Positions 23,616 to 36,879 of a DNA stretch of 64,000 nucleotides are shown one piece after another (the first letter of the stretch is position 1; the number at the start of each line of letters is the position of its first letter). Origin of the DNA: Benincasa hispida (lineage: Eukaryota > Streptophyta > Magnoliopsida > Cucurbitales > Cucurbitaceae); the NCBI RefSeq assembly GCF_009727055.1, contig NC_052357.1, forward strand, positions 13,220,875-13,284,874, in the 5' to 3' direction. Both the position numbers and the translations under genes were made by a program. The notes under the pieces are model-generated. The model was not told the DNA's origin. It ran no database searches and saw only the letters and a list, made by a program, of their open reading frames with translations.

Positions 23616-24739
23616 CTCCCCCTTCAGATGCCCATATATATATGAAATATGTCTCGTTAAAAACCTTGATAGGAAAAATCAATGGAAAAAAAAAACCCTA
23701 GTGAAGGAAAAATGGTACATATTTCATGTAATATATAGACCTAAAAAAATACAATATATATACTCCCCCTAATGAAAACATCACTTAAGATTTCTGAGTC
23801 GCCACATTCCAATGTTGTGTGCCAATTTTTTTAAAAGTTGTATTGGTAATGCCTTTATAAATAAGTTTGTCAGGTTATCCTTCGAACAAATTTGTTGTAC
23901 ATTGATGTCAATATTTTCTCAAGATCATGAGTGTAGAAAAGTTTTGGTGAAATATGTTTTGTTCTATCTTCTTTAACATATTCTCCTTTGATTTGGGCTT
24001 TGCAAGTTGTGTTGTCTTCATATAATATTGTTGGAAGATTTTTATTAGAAGATAAGCCACATGTTTCACGAAAGTGCTGAGTCATTGATCTTAGCCATAA
24101 ACATTCTCGAATAGCCTTGTGAATTGCAAGAATTTCAACATGATTTGAGGAAGTGGTCGTTATGGTCTGTTCTACCGATCGCTATGATATAGCAGTTCTT
24201 CCACATGTGAACAGATAAACTGTTTGAGATCTAGCTTTGTGCGGATCAGATAAATATCCAAAATCTGCATAACCAACTACGTCAAAATTTGATTTATTTG
24301 AATAAAACAAACCCATCGGTTGTTCCTTGGAGATAACGAAGTATATGCTTAATTTCGTTCCAATATCATTTTGTAGGAGAAGAACTATATCAAGCTAATA
24401 AATTTACTGAAAATGCAATATCTGGTTTTGTATTATTAGCAAGATACATTATTGCACCAATTGCACTAAGATATGGTACTTCAAGACCAAGAAGTTCTTC
24501 ATTATCTTCTTAAGGTCGAAATATATCTTTCTTTATATCCAATGAACGGGCTTCCACTGGAATGTTTAGTGGATGTGTTTTGTTTATATAAAATCTTTTA
24601 AAAAAAATTTATGTATAAGTTGACTGATGAATAAATAATATTCCATCTACTAAATGCTCAATTTGCAAACCAAGGCAAAAATTTGTTTTTCCGAGATCTT
24701 TCATCTCAAATTCATTCTTAAGATATTCTATTGCCTTTG
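23616..24739 (-). pseudogene. copia RT/RNase H, 3' part (short-LTR element)
   Basis: Minus-strand translation shows RNase H region landmarks (CGLSSNKNLPT, EDNTTCKAQIKGEY, DRTKHISPK). Further upstream come RT end landmarks (FEMKDLGKTNFCLG, HLVDG, HQSTYT) with several stops and frameshifts. It resembles the TNT1-like copia proteins common in cucurbits and is homologous to 44520-46200. The RT is cut at about 24740 by a forward long-LTR copia fragment. Confidence 0.78.
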
Positions 24740-27390
24740 AAATGTTCAAACTGACAAAAGGGAGTTCAATTATATATGATATAATTGAACTGATTAATTA
24801 TATTTGATATGATTGACTTTATGTATGAGATACATTAATTGGAGGAAAATGGATATAAATATGATTTATATCTAGTGGAGGAGAAAACACTATGGTTTAT
24901 ATATGATATTAAATTATAGATTAATGAATATAATATGATTATATTTGTTATATTTAATTGGACAATTATGGGATAATTGTGCCACGTTTTCTCCGTAACC
25001 GTGTGTTAGTGAGAGGTTTCATTCAGTTATTATAACTGAAGAAAAATCGTTTTCATTTTGCAAAAGAGATCAGTCATTCGTTTAAGAAAAGTATATACTG
25101 CCTATCGCTTAGCAAACTGAGAGTATATGATAGCTCATCGTTGCTACACGATCGTATACACGCAAGCCTCTTTCTAAACGATCGTCTAGCGCCGAGCATT
25201 TACTAAACGATCGCAGCCTATTTACTACACGATCGTGTACCTTCTTCTAAACGATCAAGCATTGTCTATGCGATAGACCCTGCCTTTCTCCCACTTGCTT
25301 GGTCGTTGTATACGATCTTCTTTCCTCCTTCTCTCTACCAAATTCCAACAGAGCCCACTCTTTGGATTCTCACACCGAGAATACCGATGGTTCTAAGTGG
25401 TGGTATCATCCCCATTCTTCTGTTCGTGTGGAGGTCGTTTGTGAGTAGACGACCGGTGGTTTTGGTGAATGATTGTGTGGACGTTCCAGGGAGAGCGAGA
25501 AGGAGCAATCCCTTTGGTGAGAATGAGTTTTGTTGTGAAGAAAGGTTCTTCAATTGGTACGTATTCCGTTCTCTTGTTATTTATTATTCAAAGCATGTCT
25601 GTAATTAGTTGTTAAATGCATATCTGTTCTGTTTGAATGTAAATGTGGTAATTCTGTCACAATGTATTTGGAACGATCTGCTTCCGCTCAGAGGTACTCT
25701 TGTATAAAAGTTCCTTCAGTTTTTACTATATGTCATAATGTATGTCATATAGTTTTAAAACCCACCATAGGTTATGCATTTATTTTCATATATCATTTTA
25801 TATTATAAGTGTTATAATATACCAATATGCATGATTTAAATTACATAAAGTATGCTCATGCATCATATAATATAAGAGTTATAATATATGTATGCATGTA
25901 TTATAGCATATCCATACATCATTTATAGTATAAGTGTTATAATATAAGGTTGAATGGTTGTATGGAATGTATGCTATAGCATGGTTCATTACTTAGTTAT
26001 ATAAATGTTATATATTAGTAATGAATGAACATTGATGCATGACATTACTTTAGATAATCTTATAAATGTTATAATTTTATAAAGTATGTCAATGCTTGTA
26101 ATGTTGGTTTTAATTTGTTTAATTTACTTAATAAGATGTATAAATAAATGAAATTAGAAATTAAAATCAATAACCAAGAGTTGCATACAAACTTAGGTAA
26201 AATCATTTTTTAAAATAGTTTTAAAATATGATTGAGATAGACCTAAGTTCACAAATTTCTAATGAGATTAGAAATTAGATTAATCTTTTAAATCGGTTTA
26301 ATAGGATTAAATTGATTTCAATAAAAGATTAAATTTGTAGCAAATATATCTATAAGGAACCTTTTGTCTAAGGCAGGTTCTGGCTAGGCTAGGGTATTTA
26401 AGTTAACGCAAATTGAACACCCCTATCTGGGAACCTACCTAGAACGGTGAATTAGATAGATTTGCTATAAACATGCAGTTGTTGATTAATATTTGTTAAA
26501 GTGTTTAATGAATGTCAATCAAAATTGTTTAACTATCCAAGTGTTACTTTTAGACAAACTTAAGCAATCACTTAGTAAAAATAATTAGCTGTATTTTTCC
26601 TAAATAAATTAAACCCTAGGTTCTTAAAATACTCATTGGGAGGAAAAAATGTATATGATATGTCATTTTCAGTCACGTTTCTCCCTTAATATTCACACCG
26701 TGAGACTCAAGCTTCGCCTTGAGGCGTCCTAGGAGAGTCCCTCTTCGGATGGTGTTTGCATGAGTCAATATCAAGGTGAATGGAGAGAGTATTTATAGTA
26801 AGTTGGAAAGGGATGTGTGGTCAACATAACCTATTGTCTCTTTCATTGGTTTGCATCGTGAGACCTTTTTGCACGGTCTTGAGGCGCCCTAGGAGCGTCC
26901 CCCTTCGGATGGTTTGTGTAATCGGTCAATATCAAGGCGAACTCCAGAAATGGATAGGGTTGCTTTAGTTTTTACCCCAGTCGATTTTTCCCTTCGGTTG
27001 GCTCAATTGGGCAGAACTCTATGATCTAAAATGAATGGTCACACTTACGGAAAATTATTAAGTAAGTTAATGATTTCTTGAGCAAATAACTGATAACTGG
27101 TCATTATAGAAATAAGAGTTATTTTGGTATAATGATTAGTTGAGAATGTCTCAATTCATTATTTGGTGAAACTTGAAAATGCAACTAACGGAAAATCACT
27201 ATTTGACATTTTGCTGAAAAAATAAACATATTGATCTACATTAGATTTTAGCATAACTCTTTTAAAAAAATCCAATCAGTTCTAGCAAAATCTAAATGAA
27301 CCCCATTTAACATCTAATTTTATAATGATGCTTTAGTGATTTAAGACATAAGCCATCGAAGGGTAGTCAATTTCTCCCTTCATCAAGATA
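24740..27390 (+). mobile_element. nested long-LTR copia fragment (LTR part + leader)
   Basis: From about 24740 to 25718 this matches the 3' half of the long LTR, from GTTCAAATTGACAAGAGGGAG-like sequence to its TTCCTTCA end, including a CGATCG array (25080-25270). Leader sequence comparable to 54690-56120 follows from 25719, but the primer site is missing. The last 150 bp (about 27240-27388) match the same leader in the opposite orientation, like 10790-10935. No coding sequence remains. The left joint shares TTTGAAAT with the interrupted RT. Confidence 0.65.
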
Positions 27391-28660
27391 TTTAATAATT
27401 GATAGAGAATCATATTCAACATATATTTCTAACCTCCTTTGAGGACCTATTTTAGTGCGTTATGGTGGAGCAATTGGAACATATACTGCACATCCAAAAA
27501 TTTTCAGATGGAAAATATTTGACTCATGACATAAACTAATTGTAATGGTGAGTACTTATGATGAGCTATTGGCCTAATACGTACAAGTGACGTTGCATGC
27601 AAAATAGAATATCCCCATACAGATGAAGGAAGCTTAGCTCTCATAAGTAATGATCTTGCAATTAATTGCAAACGTTTTATAAATGATTGTGCTAAACCAT
27701 TTTGTGTATGAACATGAGCTATAAGATGTTCAACACTTATATAAATTGACATACAATAATTATCAAAGCTTAGGATATAAATTCACCAGCATTATCAAGA
27801 CGAATGGTCTTAATTGTATAATCAGAAAATTGTGTTTTTAACTTAATTATTTGAGCAAGTAATCTTGCAAATGCAAAATCTCAACTTGATAATAAGCACA
27901 TGTGTGACCATCTACTGGATGCATCTATTAATACTATAAAATATCTAAATGGTCCACTTGGTGGGTTAATAGGTCCATATATATCACCATGAATTCATTC
28001 TAAAAATGCAGGTGATTTAGCTCCCACTTTAGTTGGTGATGGTCTAATTATTAATTTTCCATGTGAGCAAGCATCACATGATAATTCATTATATTGAAGA
28101 ATCTTCTAACTCTTCAATGGGTGTCCATTTGAATTCTCAATAATTTTTCTCATCGTTATAGACCCTGGATGACCCAATCCATCATGCCAAATAGCAAATA
28201 TATCTGGATTCATGAACTTCAAGTTTATTGTTGCATATGTTTCAATTACTCGTTTATGAGTATAATACAATCTAAAAGATAAAGCAGACAAGTTTTCCAA
28301 TATACGTTTTTCATTTGAGACAGTAGAGATAATATATAGATATTCCACGTTATTCTTACTATCAGTCTCAATATGATAACCATTATAACGTATATCTTTA
28401 AAACATAGAAGATTTCTCTTTGATTGACTAGAGAACAATGCATTATCAATTGTAAATTTTGTTCTTCTAGGCAAAATAATATTTACTTTTCCGAAACCTT
28501 CGATCATGTTTGCAGAACCTGATATTATATTTACTTTTACTTTCAACATTGTCAATTTAGAAAAGCATTTTTTATTTGTAAGTATTGTGTGTGTAGTTAT
28601 ATTGTCTGCTAGATATAAATCTTCTTTGCTCATTTTTGAATCACCCAATATATGAAAATG
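27391..28660 (-). pseudogene. copia protease/integrase (short-LTR element)
   Basis: The minus strand encodes a 180-codon stretch (28106-28648) with LADNITTHTIL at the protease site, where a normal Asp-Ser/Thr-Gly is absent. It continues through the pre-integrase HDGLGHPG motif and ends in a stop after NGHPLKS. Integrase core sequence continues with frameshifts to the frame at 27504-27752 (HVHTQNGLAQSFIKRLQL, LPSSVWGYSILHA). The last recognisable part, DSLSIIKYL, is near 27400. Broken and not functional. Confidence 0.8.
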
Positions 28661-28775
28661 ATCTATGTTTCTTCATTAAAAGAAAATAATTACAATAAGA
28701 AAAACAACACCTAAAATATACAAAAGTTACTACAAAAAATATGAAGATAGATAAAAGAAAACAACAACATTAAGT

Positions 28776-30780
28776 TTAGATATTCTCAAAGTTAAAAGAA
28801 ACACTTAAAGTTCTATCAATTGTGCCAATCTTCTCTTCGAGAGATTCAAAGAAATCCGCCACATCCAAATTTGTCATATAGGATGGGTCAAATATGTCAT
28901 TATCCTGGTATGCAAAAATTGTTTCTACATTTTTCTCTTTGTTCTTTAGGGAGGCTTGATAGAGGTCAACTAAGTGTTTTGACGTACGAAAAGTACGTGA
29001 CCAATGCCTAGTCATTCCGTATCGAAAGCATTTATTTTCAACACTCTTTGAACTCTTATCTTGCTTGTGTGATCATCATTTTGTGTGGTTATTTTGAAAT
29101 TTGAATGATTAAAACGACCACCACGAAAATAAAAATTATTTTTTCATTTGCTACGATCATGACCTTGACCACGACCACAACCTCGACCACGATTATTAAC
29201 ATTTATGGTGTTGTTCGAGTTGGTTGAGATTTGTGGTTTTTTATCAATAACTCATTATTTTGTTCGGCTACGAAAAGACATGAAATTAGTTGAGAATACT
29301 GTTTAAAATCTTTTTCCCGATATTTCTGCTGTAGGAGCATATTCGAGACATTAAATGTAGAAAATGTCTTATCTAACATATCGACATTGGTAATTTTCTC
29401 TCTGTATAACAACAATTTTGAACTGATTTAAAATAATGCGAAATTGTAAAAACTTACTGAGCTCTTATCCTGTGGAGCTTTTCTTTTGTGATCATCATTT
29501 TATGTGGTCCTTTTGAAATTTGAATGATTAGAACGACTACCACGAAAATAATAATCATTTATTCCTCTGCCATGGTCACGACCACAAACTCGACCATTCT
29601 TATTAACATTCACAACATTCACTTCAGGGTTTGGTGTTGTTCCAGTTGGTCGAGATTCGTGGTTCTTCATCAATAACTCATTATTTTGTTCGGCCACGAG
29701 AAGACATGAAATTAGTTGAAAATATTGTTTAAAACCTTTCTCTCGATATTGCTGCTGCATGAGCATATTTTGGGACATGAAATGTAGAAAATGTCTTCTT
29801 TAACATATCAACATCAATGATTTTCTCTATGCATAACAACAATTTTGAACTGATTTAAAATAATGAGGAATTGTAATCACTTATTGAACTCTTATCTTGT
29901 TAAGCTTTTCTGTTGTGATCATCATTTTGTGTGTTTTTTTTTAAATTTGAATGATTAAAACGACCACCACGAAAATAATAATTATTTCTTCCTCTGCCAT
30001 GGTCAAGACCTCGACCAAGACCACAACCTCGGCCACGATTATTAATATTCACATCATTCACTTCAGGGAATGGTGTTGTTTCAGTTGGTCGAGATTCGTG
30101 GTACTTCATCAATAACTCGTTATTTTGTTCGACCACAAGAAGACATGAAATTAGTTGAGAATATTGTTTAAAACCCTTTTCTCGATATTGTTGCTGCAGG
30201 AGCATATTCGAGACATGTATCAACATCAATAATTCTCTCTGCATAACAATAATTTTAAATCGATTTAAAATAATGCAGAATTGTAATCACTAATAGATTT
30301 AAAATCTTAGCCTTAAATACATCTGCTCATAATAAGTTTTAGGAAGAATAACCGTTTTTTGATGATCATACATTTTTTTTCAAAATTTTCTACAAGATAC
30401 GAGATCTTTTACTGTAAGATACTTCATTTTTAATCCCTCATGAAGATAATGATGAAGGAAAATCATAGTTTTTATTTTTTCCTGGATGTTGTATTTTCTT
30501 CTTTAACTATTTCTCCTAAGTTCATAGCATCCAGGTGAATTTCGGCATCGAGCACTCATGAAAAATAATTATTGTCACTAATGTCAAAGATTGCGAATTC
30601 TAATTTTGTAACGTTTATCAAGGCAACACTATCACAAAATATTGCATTTATATTAGAAATTTAATATGTACTAAATATGTAAAATAACATTTAATTTATT
30701 AATTATAATAAAGAGGAAAAAATCAACCTACCTTTAGGACTTAACTTCAACGATGGAAGCAACAGGAGCTAGTGTTGATA
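28776..30780 (-). pseudogene. copia gag with triplicated segment (short-LTR element)
   Basis: The minus strand carries a gag region with several stops. Its 5' part (about 30290-30560) shows decayed LDAMNLGEIVKE-like sequence. The middle repeats a QQQYREKGFKQYSQLISCLLVAEQNNELL ... GRGRG ... NYYFRGG module three times. The 3' end (28776-29040) shows the zinc-knuckle position as CFRYGMTRHWSRTF, where two of the three Cys are replaced, so zinc binding is lost. DLYQASLKNKEKNVET follows. It is the first gene of the element bounded by LTRs at 23405 and 30787. Confidence 0.8.
29050..30292 (-). repeat. three tandem copies of an about 415-bp gag segment
   Basis: Copies start near 29050, 29459 and 29885, each marked by TGATCATCATTTTGTGTGG-like sequence and each encoding the same gag module. 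They have diverged by many substitutions and small indels, so the triplication is not recent. Confidence 0.8.
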
Positions 30781-30786
30781 ATGTAT

Positions 30787-30975
30787 TGTGAAATTTAAAA
30801 TTGATTTCTCACCTATATGTGTGATTTTAAGATCTATCAAATGCTACTATTTATATGCAAAGTGGCAAGTAGAATGAGGTCTTACATAGACACCATGGAG
30901 AATATGAAGATTGACACATGGTTTTTAGGACACTAAACAATGGACATCTATTTATTTTTATAATATTTATAATAT
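30787..30975 (-). repeat. 5' LTR of reverse short-LTR copia element
   Basis: A direct copy of 23405-23615, starting TGTGAAATTT, about 20 bp shorter and clearly diverged from its partner, so the insertion is old. No clear tRNA-Met primer site was seen next to it on the gag side. Confidence 0.75.
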
Positions 30976-32531
30976 AATGCATTTTTAAAATTTTTTTTCA
31001 TTTAATAAAAAAGAATTCATACCTTAGTTATAGAATATTTATTGTTATTAATTTACAAGTTTCCCGTGGCCATAAATGGATAAATTATCAATTTTGCCCC
31101 ATAAATTGTGTCCAAGCTTCAACCTTTTCTTTTACCAAGTTGAAATTCATAATCCTTTTAAGTATAATAAGAGTTTGTGGATTCAAAACCAAAATCTTCT
31201 TAGTTATCAAAATATTTTAATGTCAGTTGAGTTATGTTCATTTTTGTGACAGTTCTTAATTCTAAAAGTTTCAAGTTAAATTATTTAATTTAATTTCAAA
31301 AATCATTCCGAAATTATTTTTTCCCACTAAAAATACAACACTTTTCTCATTCACATTCTTTGCTCATCATTCATCAACAAGCAGCCGCATAAAATTTTTC
31401 CTTAAAAAACCACGTAAAAGAATAACCGTTATTTCACTTATCGATTAGTTTACTAACAGAGTGTTGATTGCTAGAACTAAGATAAACAAAAGCTTGAAAT
31501 TTACTAAACAATCACTTTTTAAGAGTTTAGGGACCAAACTAAACATTTTAAAAGTTTGAACACTAAAATGAACAAAAACTCAAAGTTCGAGGATTAAAAT
31601 AGGATTTAAACCTTTAAAAATGTACCTTCTTAATCCTCGAACTTTTTAGAATATGTGCATGTAGTCTCCAAATTTTCAAAATGTATCTTGAATTATGTCC
31701 ATGCATTAATTTTTATTTTTAAGTAGAAAACAATGTTCAAATTTTATCTCTTCTCTCGATTTTTTTTTCTAATTCAAAATGTTTGACAAAAACTTGAGAG
31801 AGAGAAAAAAAGGCTTATTTAGTAGGTAACTCATATAATGTTTATTCACTAAGTTCAGTGAATATGCATTTGTGTGACAATATGGATTATGTTTAAAAAA
31901 TTATTTCTAGATTATTGATCCAAACATTGCAAAATTTGAAAAGAACTTTGTTTTTTTTCTTCTAATGTTGTTAGTGTATCTAGACTTTGAACTCAAAATT
32001 TTAAAACACAAAATTATATTTAATATGATAAAAACAAAAACAAATATAGTATTTTATATTATATACCCAATTATTTTTATATAAATTAAAATATGCAATG
32101 TATATATGGTATATTACATCATATTATAAAATAATAATTATACAAAAAGTACAACATAAAACAAGATCATAATTTTTCAGATATATTTTGAAAATTTATT
32201 TAAATTAAAATTTAATTTTTAAATTGATTATTAAACAATCTGAAAACATGAAATACAATGTATATTTTAGATACAACTATTCTAAAAACTTACGACTAGA
32301 AATGTATGTTTAAAAAACTTGGAGACCAGATACATTTATTCTTGAAAATTAGCTGTAAAATTGAGGCAATGAACTTTTGAGTTAACCAATATCAAATAAT
32401 CCAAATATTTTTTTGACAGCTAAATATATTATTCAATGTACATGATAAAACATCAATTCATCAATTGGATCCATATAAACAGAAAAATATCATACATCAA
32501 ATATCAATAAATATTTTATTTTTTTTTCCTG

Positions 32532-32566
<35 letters not shown>

Positions 32567-33237
32567 CTTCAGCTTAAAAGCGGCAAGTAAGCAATGACTT
32601 GGGATTCTCGCATAGATGAATCAATTTGAAAGGAAAGTGGCTTACGCAAGTGTCCCCATCGCGATTAATCGCCGATCTCATTAATTTTTCTAAGATATTA
32701 AAAGGAAAAAAATAAAGAAATAAAATCATAAAAAATAAAGAAAATATTCAAATGGAATAGAATGCGACAATTTTTTTTTCTTCCGGTGCTATGATTCTGA
32801 ACTGCCAATTAAACCCCGAGAATTCATCGAATTTACATCACATGCCATTGGCATTTTCAAGCGCAAATTAAAAAGAAAAATAAAAAAGAATTAACAAAGA
32901 ACACCGCCATCATCTTCATAGCCCACGATAATCTTTTCTTTTTGTTTTCGAACAAACCAAAAAAAAAAAGGAAAAAAAGAGTAAAATAAAAAATTTAAAT
33001 AAAATAAGAACATAATTATCTGAGAAAACACAACGATCATCATCATCATCTTCATCAAGGATTTTTTTTTTTCTCGTTCTCTCATGTTTTTTCTCTCCTA
33101 AAGATCGAGAGGATATTTCGAGGAATTAATCCTCAATATTCCGAAGAAAAATTTCAACAATCAGCCCAAAGATTTTTTTCACAGATTTCATCATCTTCAG
33201 ATTCGTTCTTTTTTTGGTAATCAAATCGATCTACGGA
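30976..33237. other. intergenic DNA with 30-T tract; 3' flank of the A20/AN1 gene
   Basis: AT-rich sequence without a supported gene. A run of 30 T lies at 32534-32563. The last few hundred bases before 33238 probably include the 3'UTR of the minus-strand gene, with a small CATCAT repeat near 33035. Confidence 0.5.
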
Positions 33238-33717
33238 TTAAACTCTAACAATCTTCGCCGCTTTCACCACCGGATTCTCTCTCGCGATCGCCTCACGACC
33301 AGCCGCCTTGTAATCGAAGCTACAATCGTGACGATCTGAATACCGGTGCTCCGCACAGAACAAATCTCCGCATCGGCACCTAAATCCAGTCAATCCGACG
33401 CGTTTTCTACATCCAGAACACCGATTCACCTCTCGCTTCGTCGATTCGTCAGATTTCGGACGATCAGCCGCTGTTATAATCCTCCTGGACTCTGAAACGA
33501 ACCGAAATTTCTCAGGCGAGCGAGAGGTAGTAGATCTCGGACTTTTCTCACCGGAAAACTTCATCGCCATGGACGCGGTCGCCGTGGTAGCATTAAAGCA
33601 CTTCTGACACATATTATTTGTCGCCGGATTCCCCGTGAGGCCGCAGTTGTTGACGCAAAGCGTGATCGTCTCCGGAACTTTGAACTCCGTCTCCTCCTTC
33701 TCGGTTCTCTGTGCCAT
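33238..33717 (-). CDS. A20/AN1 zinc-finger stress-associated protein (SAP5-like)
   Basis: This intronless gene encodes 159 residues. The start is the ATG at 33717 ([12 protein letters not shown]). The open frame extends seven codons further upstream, but only to a TTG, and MAQRTEKEE is the conserved start of this family. The A20 finger uses Cys21, Cys25, Cys37 and Cys40. The AN1 finger uses Cys100, Cys103, Cys114, Cys116, Cys121, His124, His130 and Cys132. All zinc ligands are present and the C-terminus reads [21 protein letters not shown]. Plant proteins of this type respond to drought, salt and cold stress, and some act as ubiquitin ligases or bind ubiquitin (family knowledge). The middle is Ser/Arg-rich. 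The 5'UTR lies at 33718-33900. No clear TATA box was identified. Confidence 0.94.
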   Translation of the reverse strand: MAQRTEKEETEFKVPETITLCVNNCGLTGNPATNNMCQKCFNATTATASMAMKFSGEKSPRSTTSRSPEKFRFVSESRRIITAADRPKSDESTKREVNRCSGCRKRVGLTGFRCRCGDLFCAEHRYSDRHDCSFDYKAAGREAIARENPVVKAAKIVRV

Positions 33718-34587
33718 ATCTTCCGATCGGATCCTCAAACAAGAAATCCCGAGAGAGATTCAAAGAAAAGATGATAAGAACGAGAAGATTTGGTTCGGGG
33801 GTTGGGTTTATTTGAGAGGATGAGAGAGAAACGGGGAAATGAGGGAATATGAAGGGATTGAAAGGTCGGTAATGGCGATGGAATATGGGCCTCATAGAGA
33901 CGCGTATCGAACATTTTTTTACCTACTTTACTAAAATACCCTTCTTTTTTCCCTTTATTTACCTTTTTACCCTTCCCTCTTTCCTCTGTTCTTAATCGGT
34001 TGTGACGTGTTCTTCGTCATTATGGTAACTAGCCAAATTACGTTTGCCAATTTCTTCTTTTGGAAGATTATTATTACTTCTGTTTTTTTTGTTTGAATTT
34101 ATCCCTCCATTTCCATTTTTTTTAATTTTATAAGTTACTTACGATGCTATAATCATTTCCTATTTTGTGATATTTAGCTTAATGAGTTAATTAAACTTAA
34201 ATAAGGGATAAAAGTTGAGGTTAAAATACTATCTGGTCTCATAATATGTTTATTCAATTTCAGTTTCTATATTATAAAATATTTAATTCTACTCTAATAT
34301 TTTGAATAAATCTAAAATTATCAAAAACGTACTATTTCTAAAAAAAATTACATTACTTTTTCTAACTTATCGATAGTTTGGAGTCTTTTTGTGTATAATC
34401 AGGTAAGATGTATTTAGAAAGTCCCAAACAATCAACTTCAAAAAAGTCAGTTTTTCAACTAAAATCTCATGATCGATCTCGTTCGAGATGAACTGAGAAA
34501 AACTATATTTACGAGTTTTCAAAATATATGCTAATTTTGTAATGTAAAAATCTAAACGTGTTATTTTTTATAATTTCCTTTGTAATG

Positions 34588-35006
34588 GCCAGTTTGGATC
34601 CTCATGGTTTTGAAGAATTTTAATTCATGATGGATTTTAAATGAATTCCATTATTTGACACTACAAGAAATAAAAATGATTTTAAAATTCGAAGTGATTT
34701 TAAATCTTGTTTTACTTGAAAAACTTTCCTAACTAAAATGTTTGGATTTTGCAAGATTTCATAGGATTTGAAATTAAATTATTTAATTAACCCAAGTTCT
34801 AATTTTCAATTAACATATCATACCTAAAAGCCTATAGTAGTAAGTATTGACTTTCTTTTCTAGGTACCATGCGAACACAAAATTTTAAATATAATCATTT
34901 CAAATCTCTCTCGTTTCAAATAAAGTAATTGATTTTAAATCATTTCTTGGATTTCAAACCACAAGATTTAAAATCATGTTTTAAACTTTCTTGAATCCAA
35001 ACGGAA
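34588..35006. mobile_element. possible hAT-like MITE
   Basis: The ends read CCAGTTTGGATCC (34589) and TTGAATCCAAACGG (34993), short inverted repeats around GTTTGGAT. The interior is AT-rich, with TTTAAAAT words repeated in both orientations. A CACTACAAGAAA motif near 34660 lies inside but has no partner. No target duplication was confirmed. Confidence 0.4.
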
Positions 35007-36605
35007 GGTAAAACAGATGAACTATAATAATATTTTAACTTTTATAAATTAATTATCGCACTTAATTAAAGTCTTGTTGGGTTAGTTGTTGGGGTTTGGT
35101 TCGATTTTTTTATTAATAAAAATAAATAGACTTTGACATTCTCAATGAATTTTGAAGTTTTCTTTAAAAAAAAAAAAAAAGGTTTTGTAGGTGGATCTAA
35201 ATATTCAAAATTTTCAATTTGTGTTCGAATGTTACATTAGTTAGATTTTGGTTGATATTTTAATCACAATTTAATTTTGATAAGATATTAATTTCACCAC
35301 TTACTCATGTTTTACTGACACGACCAAGTAAAAGGAAGCCATAAAATTTGCAAGAGCTCATGGTTAAAATAAATAAATAAATAAAATTCGAACATTGATA
35401 AAATTAAAAATCACTATTCAACACTGTTGTGACAACAATAGCTAGGAATGAATTATTGGAATTTGGTCATCCCTATAAAAGTAAATAAATAAAAATCCAA
35501 CTATTATTCGATGTCCTATTTATCAAAACATTTCAAATAAAAAAGTCGAGAAGTTGAAAAGTAAAATATGTAATACCAAAAGTAGAAATTGGGGACAAAT
35601 ATCTTAAATAAAAGGACTGAATCACTTTGAAATTTTTCTTTTTCTTTTCTTTTTTTTCTTTTTAATTTTTTTTCTTGAGAAATTACTAGTGAATTAATCC
35701 TTTTTTTATTCTTTTTTTTAGTTGCCTAACAAAGACAAAAAAAAAAAAAAAAAAAAAAAACCTCAAGAAAATAACAAGATTAAGAAACGTATTTGATTTT
35801 AATATGGTATGCACTTTTTTTCTTCTTCTAATTTACCTCATAATACTAAACTAGATAGTAAAGGAAACAAAATCTATGGGCTTACATTTGATCATTTTCA
35901 ATGATGTTAGGGATGCAAATAATAATGCCAAATTATTAATTTTGTGGTAGTGGTTTGAGGTCGGTTTTAATTTAATCGATGTATTTTCTAAGTTTCAATT
36001 TAGTTATTTTAAATTAACTGAACTTAACTCATGTCACTCTCGGTAGAAAAGTAATAAATTAATAGTAATTTAAAAAGTGACCCCAACAAATCACGTTTGT
36101 TGTTTTTTAGTAAGTTTTCCGTACTTGTACTAACACATGGGACCTATAGCCCAATATGTAATAAATAATATAAATTGATTAACAAGCGGAGAGTGATTTA
36201 TCTATTTTCCTTTGGAAATGATGTTATCAATATGAAAAGTGTGAATTTGTCACATTTATTGTTACTATTATCGCAACCGTTACGTTTAAGGTCAAAAGGT
36301 AACGATAAGAGTACATGTGACATATTCATAATTCTAAGTAAACATGATAAAAAAAGAAAAAACATTTATGATTATGGACCATTATAATGGATCTATCAAT
36401 GGAACTCAATTATGATTGTAACAATTTTCATTATGAATTAATAAATGTGGCTTTTAAGTCAATTTTACCAATTACTCCCAATCTATCCATATTTACTTAG
36501 TTACAAACTTATTGTCAATTAACTCTTAGTCAAACAGAAAATTCTTACACCTAATCACATTTGTATGATATGACCAAACTGTGAGATTGGATCTCAACTC
36601 AAATT

Positions 36606-36703
36606 AGGACATGTTTAAATTGACTTTCTAAGTGTTTAATGAAGTATTTATAAATATAAAAAAAGTGTTTATGAACATTTAAAAAGTCAATTCAAATAGA
36701 CCT
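36606..36703. mobile_element. 98-bp foldback MITE
   Basis: AGGACATGTTTAAATTGACTTT at the left pairs with the complement of AAAAGTCAATTCAAATAGACCT at the right, giving about 22-bp inverted ends around a loop of TATTTATAAATAT. The sequence can fold on itself almost completely. Confidence 0.65.
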
Positions 36704-36879
36704 TCAAATATATGGCAAGACCTAAGAAGTAATACACTAAAAAATGGTATTAAAAAAAAAAAAAAAAACCTATCATAATTACTTTTAACGCCTCGCTCAA
36801 TTCCAAATATAATGTAGAGTGTAATCATAGAAACAAATAGATAATTCAGAAAAGAGAGAGGATAAAAAAGGTAAAATGA

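Noticed and set aside
33614..33895. Minus-strand frame overlapping the start of the first A20/AN1 gene
   Set aside because: It lies in the leader and in another frame over the A20 region, with no domain. It is a shadow of the real gene.
34655..34680. CACTACAAGAAA considered as a CACTA terminus
   Set aside because: There is no partner end, no subterminal repeats and no duplication; it lies inside a different MITE-like element.
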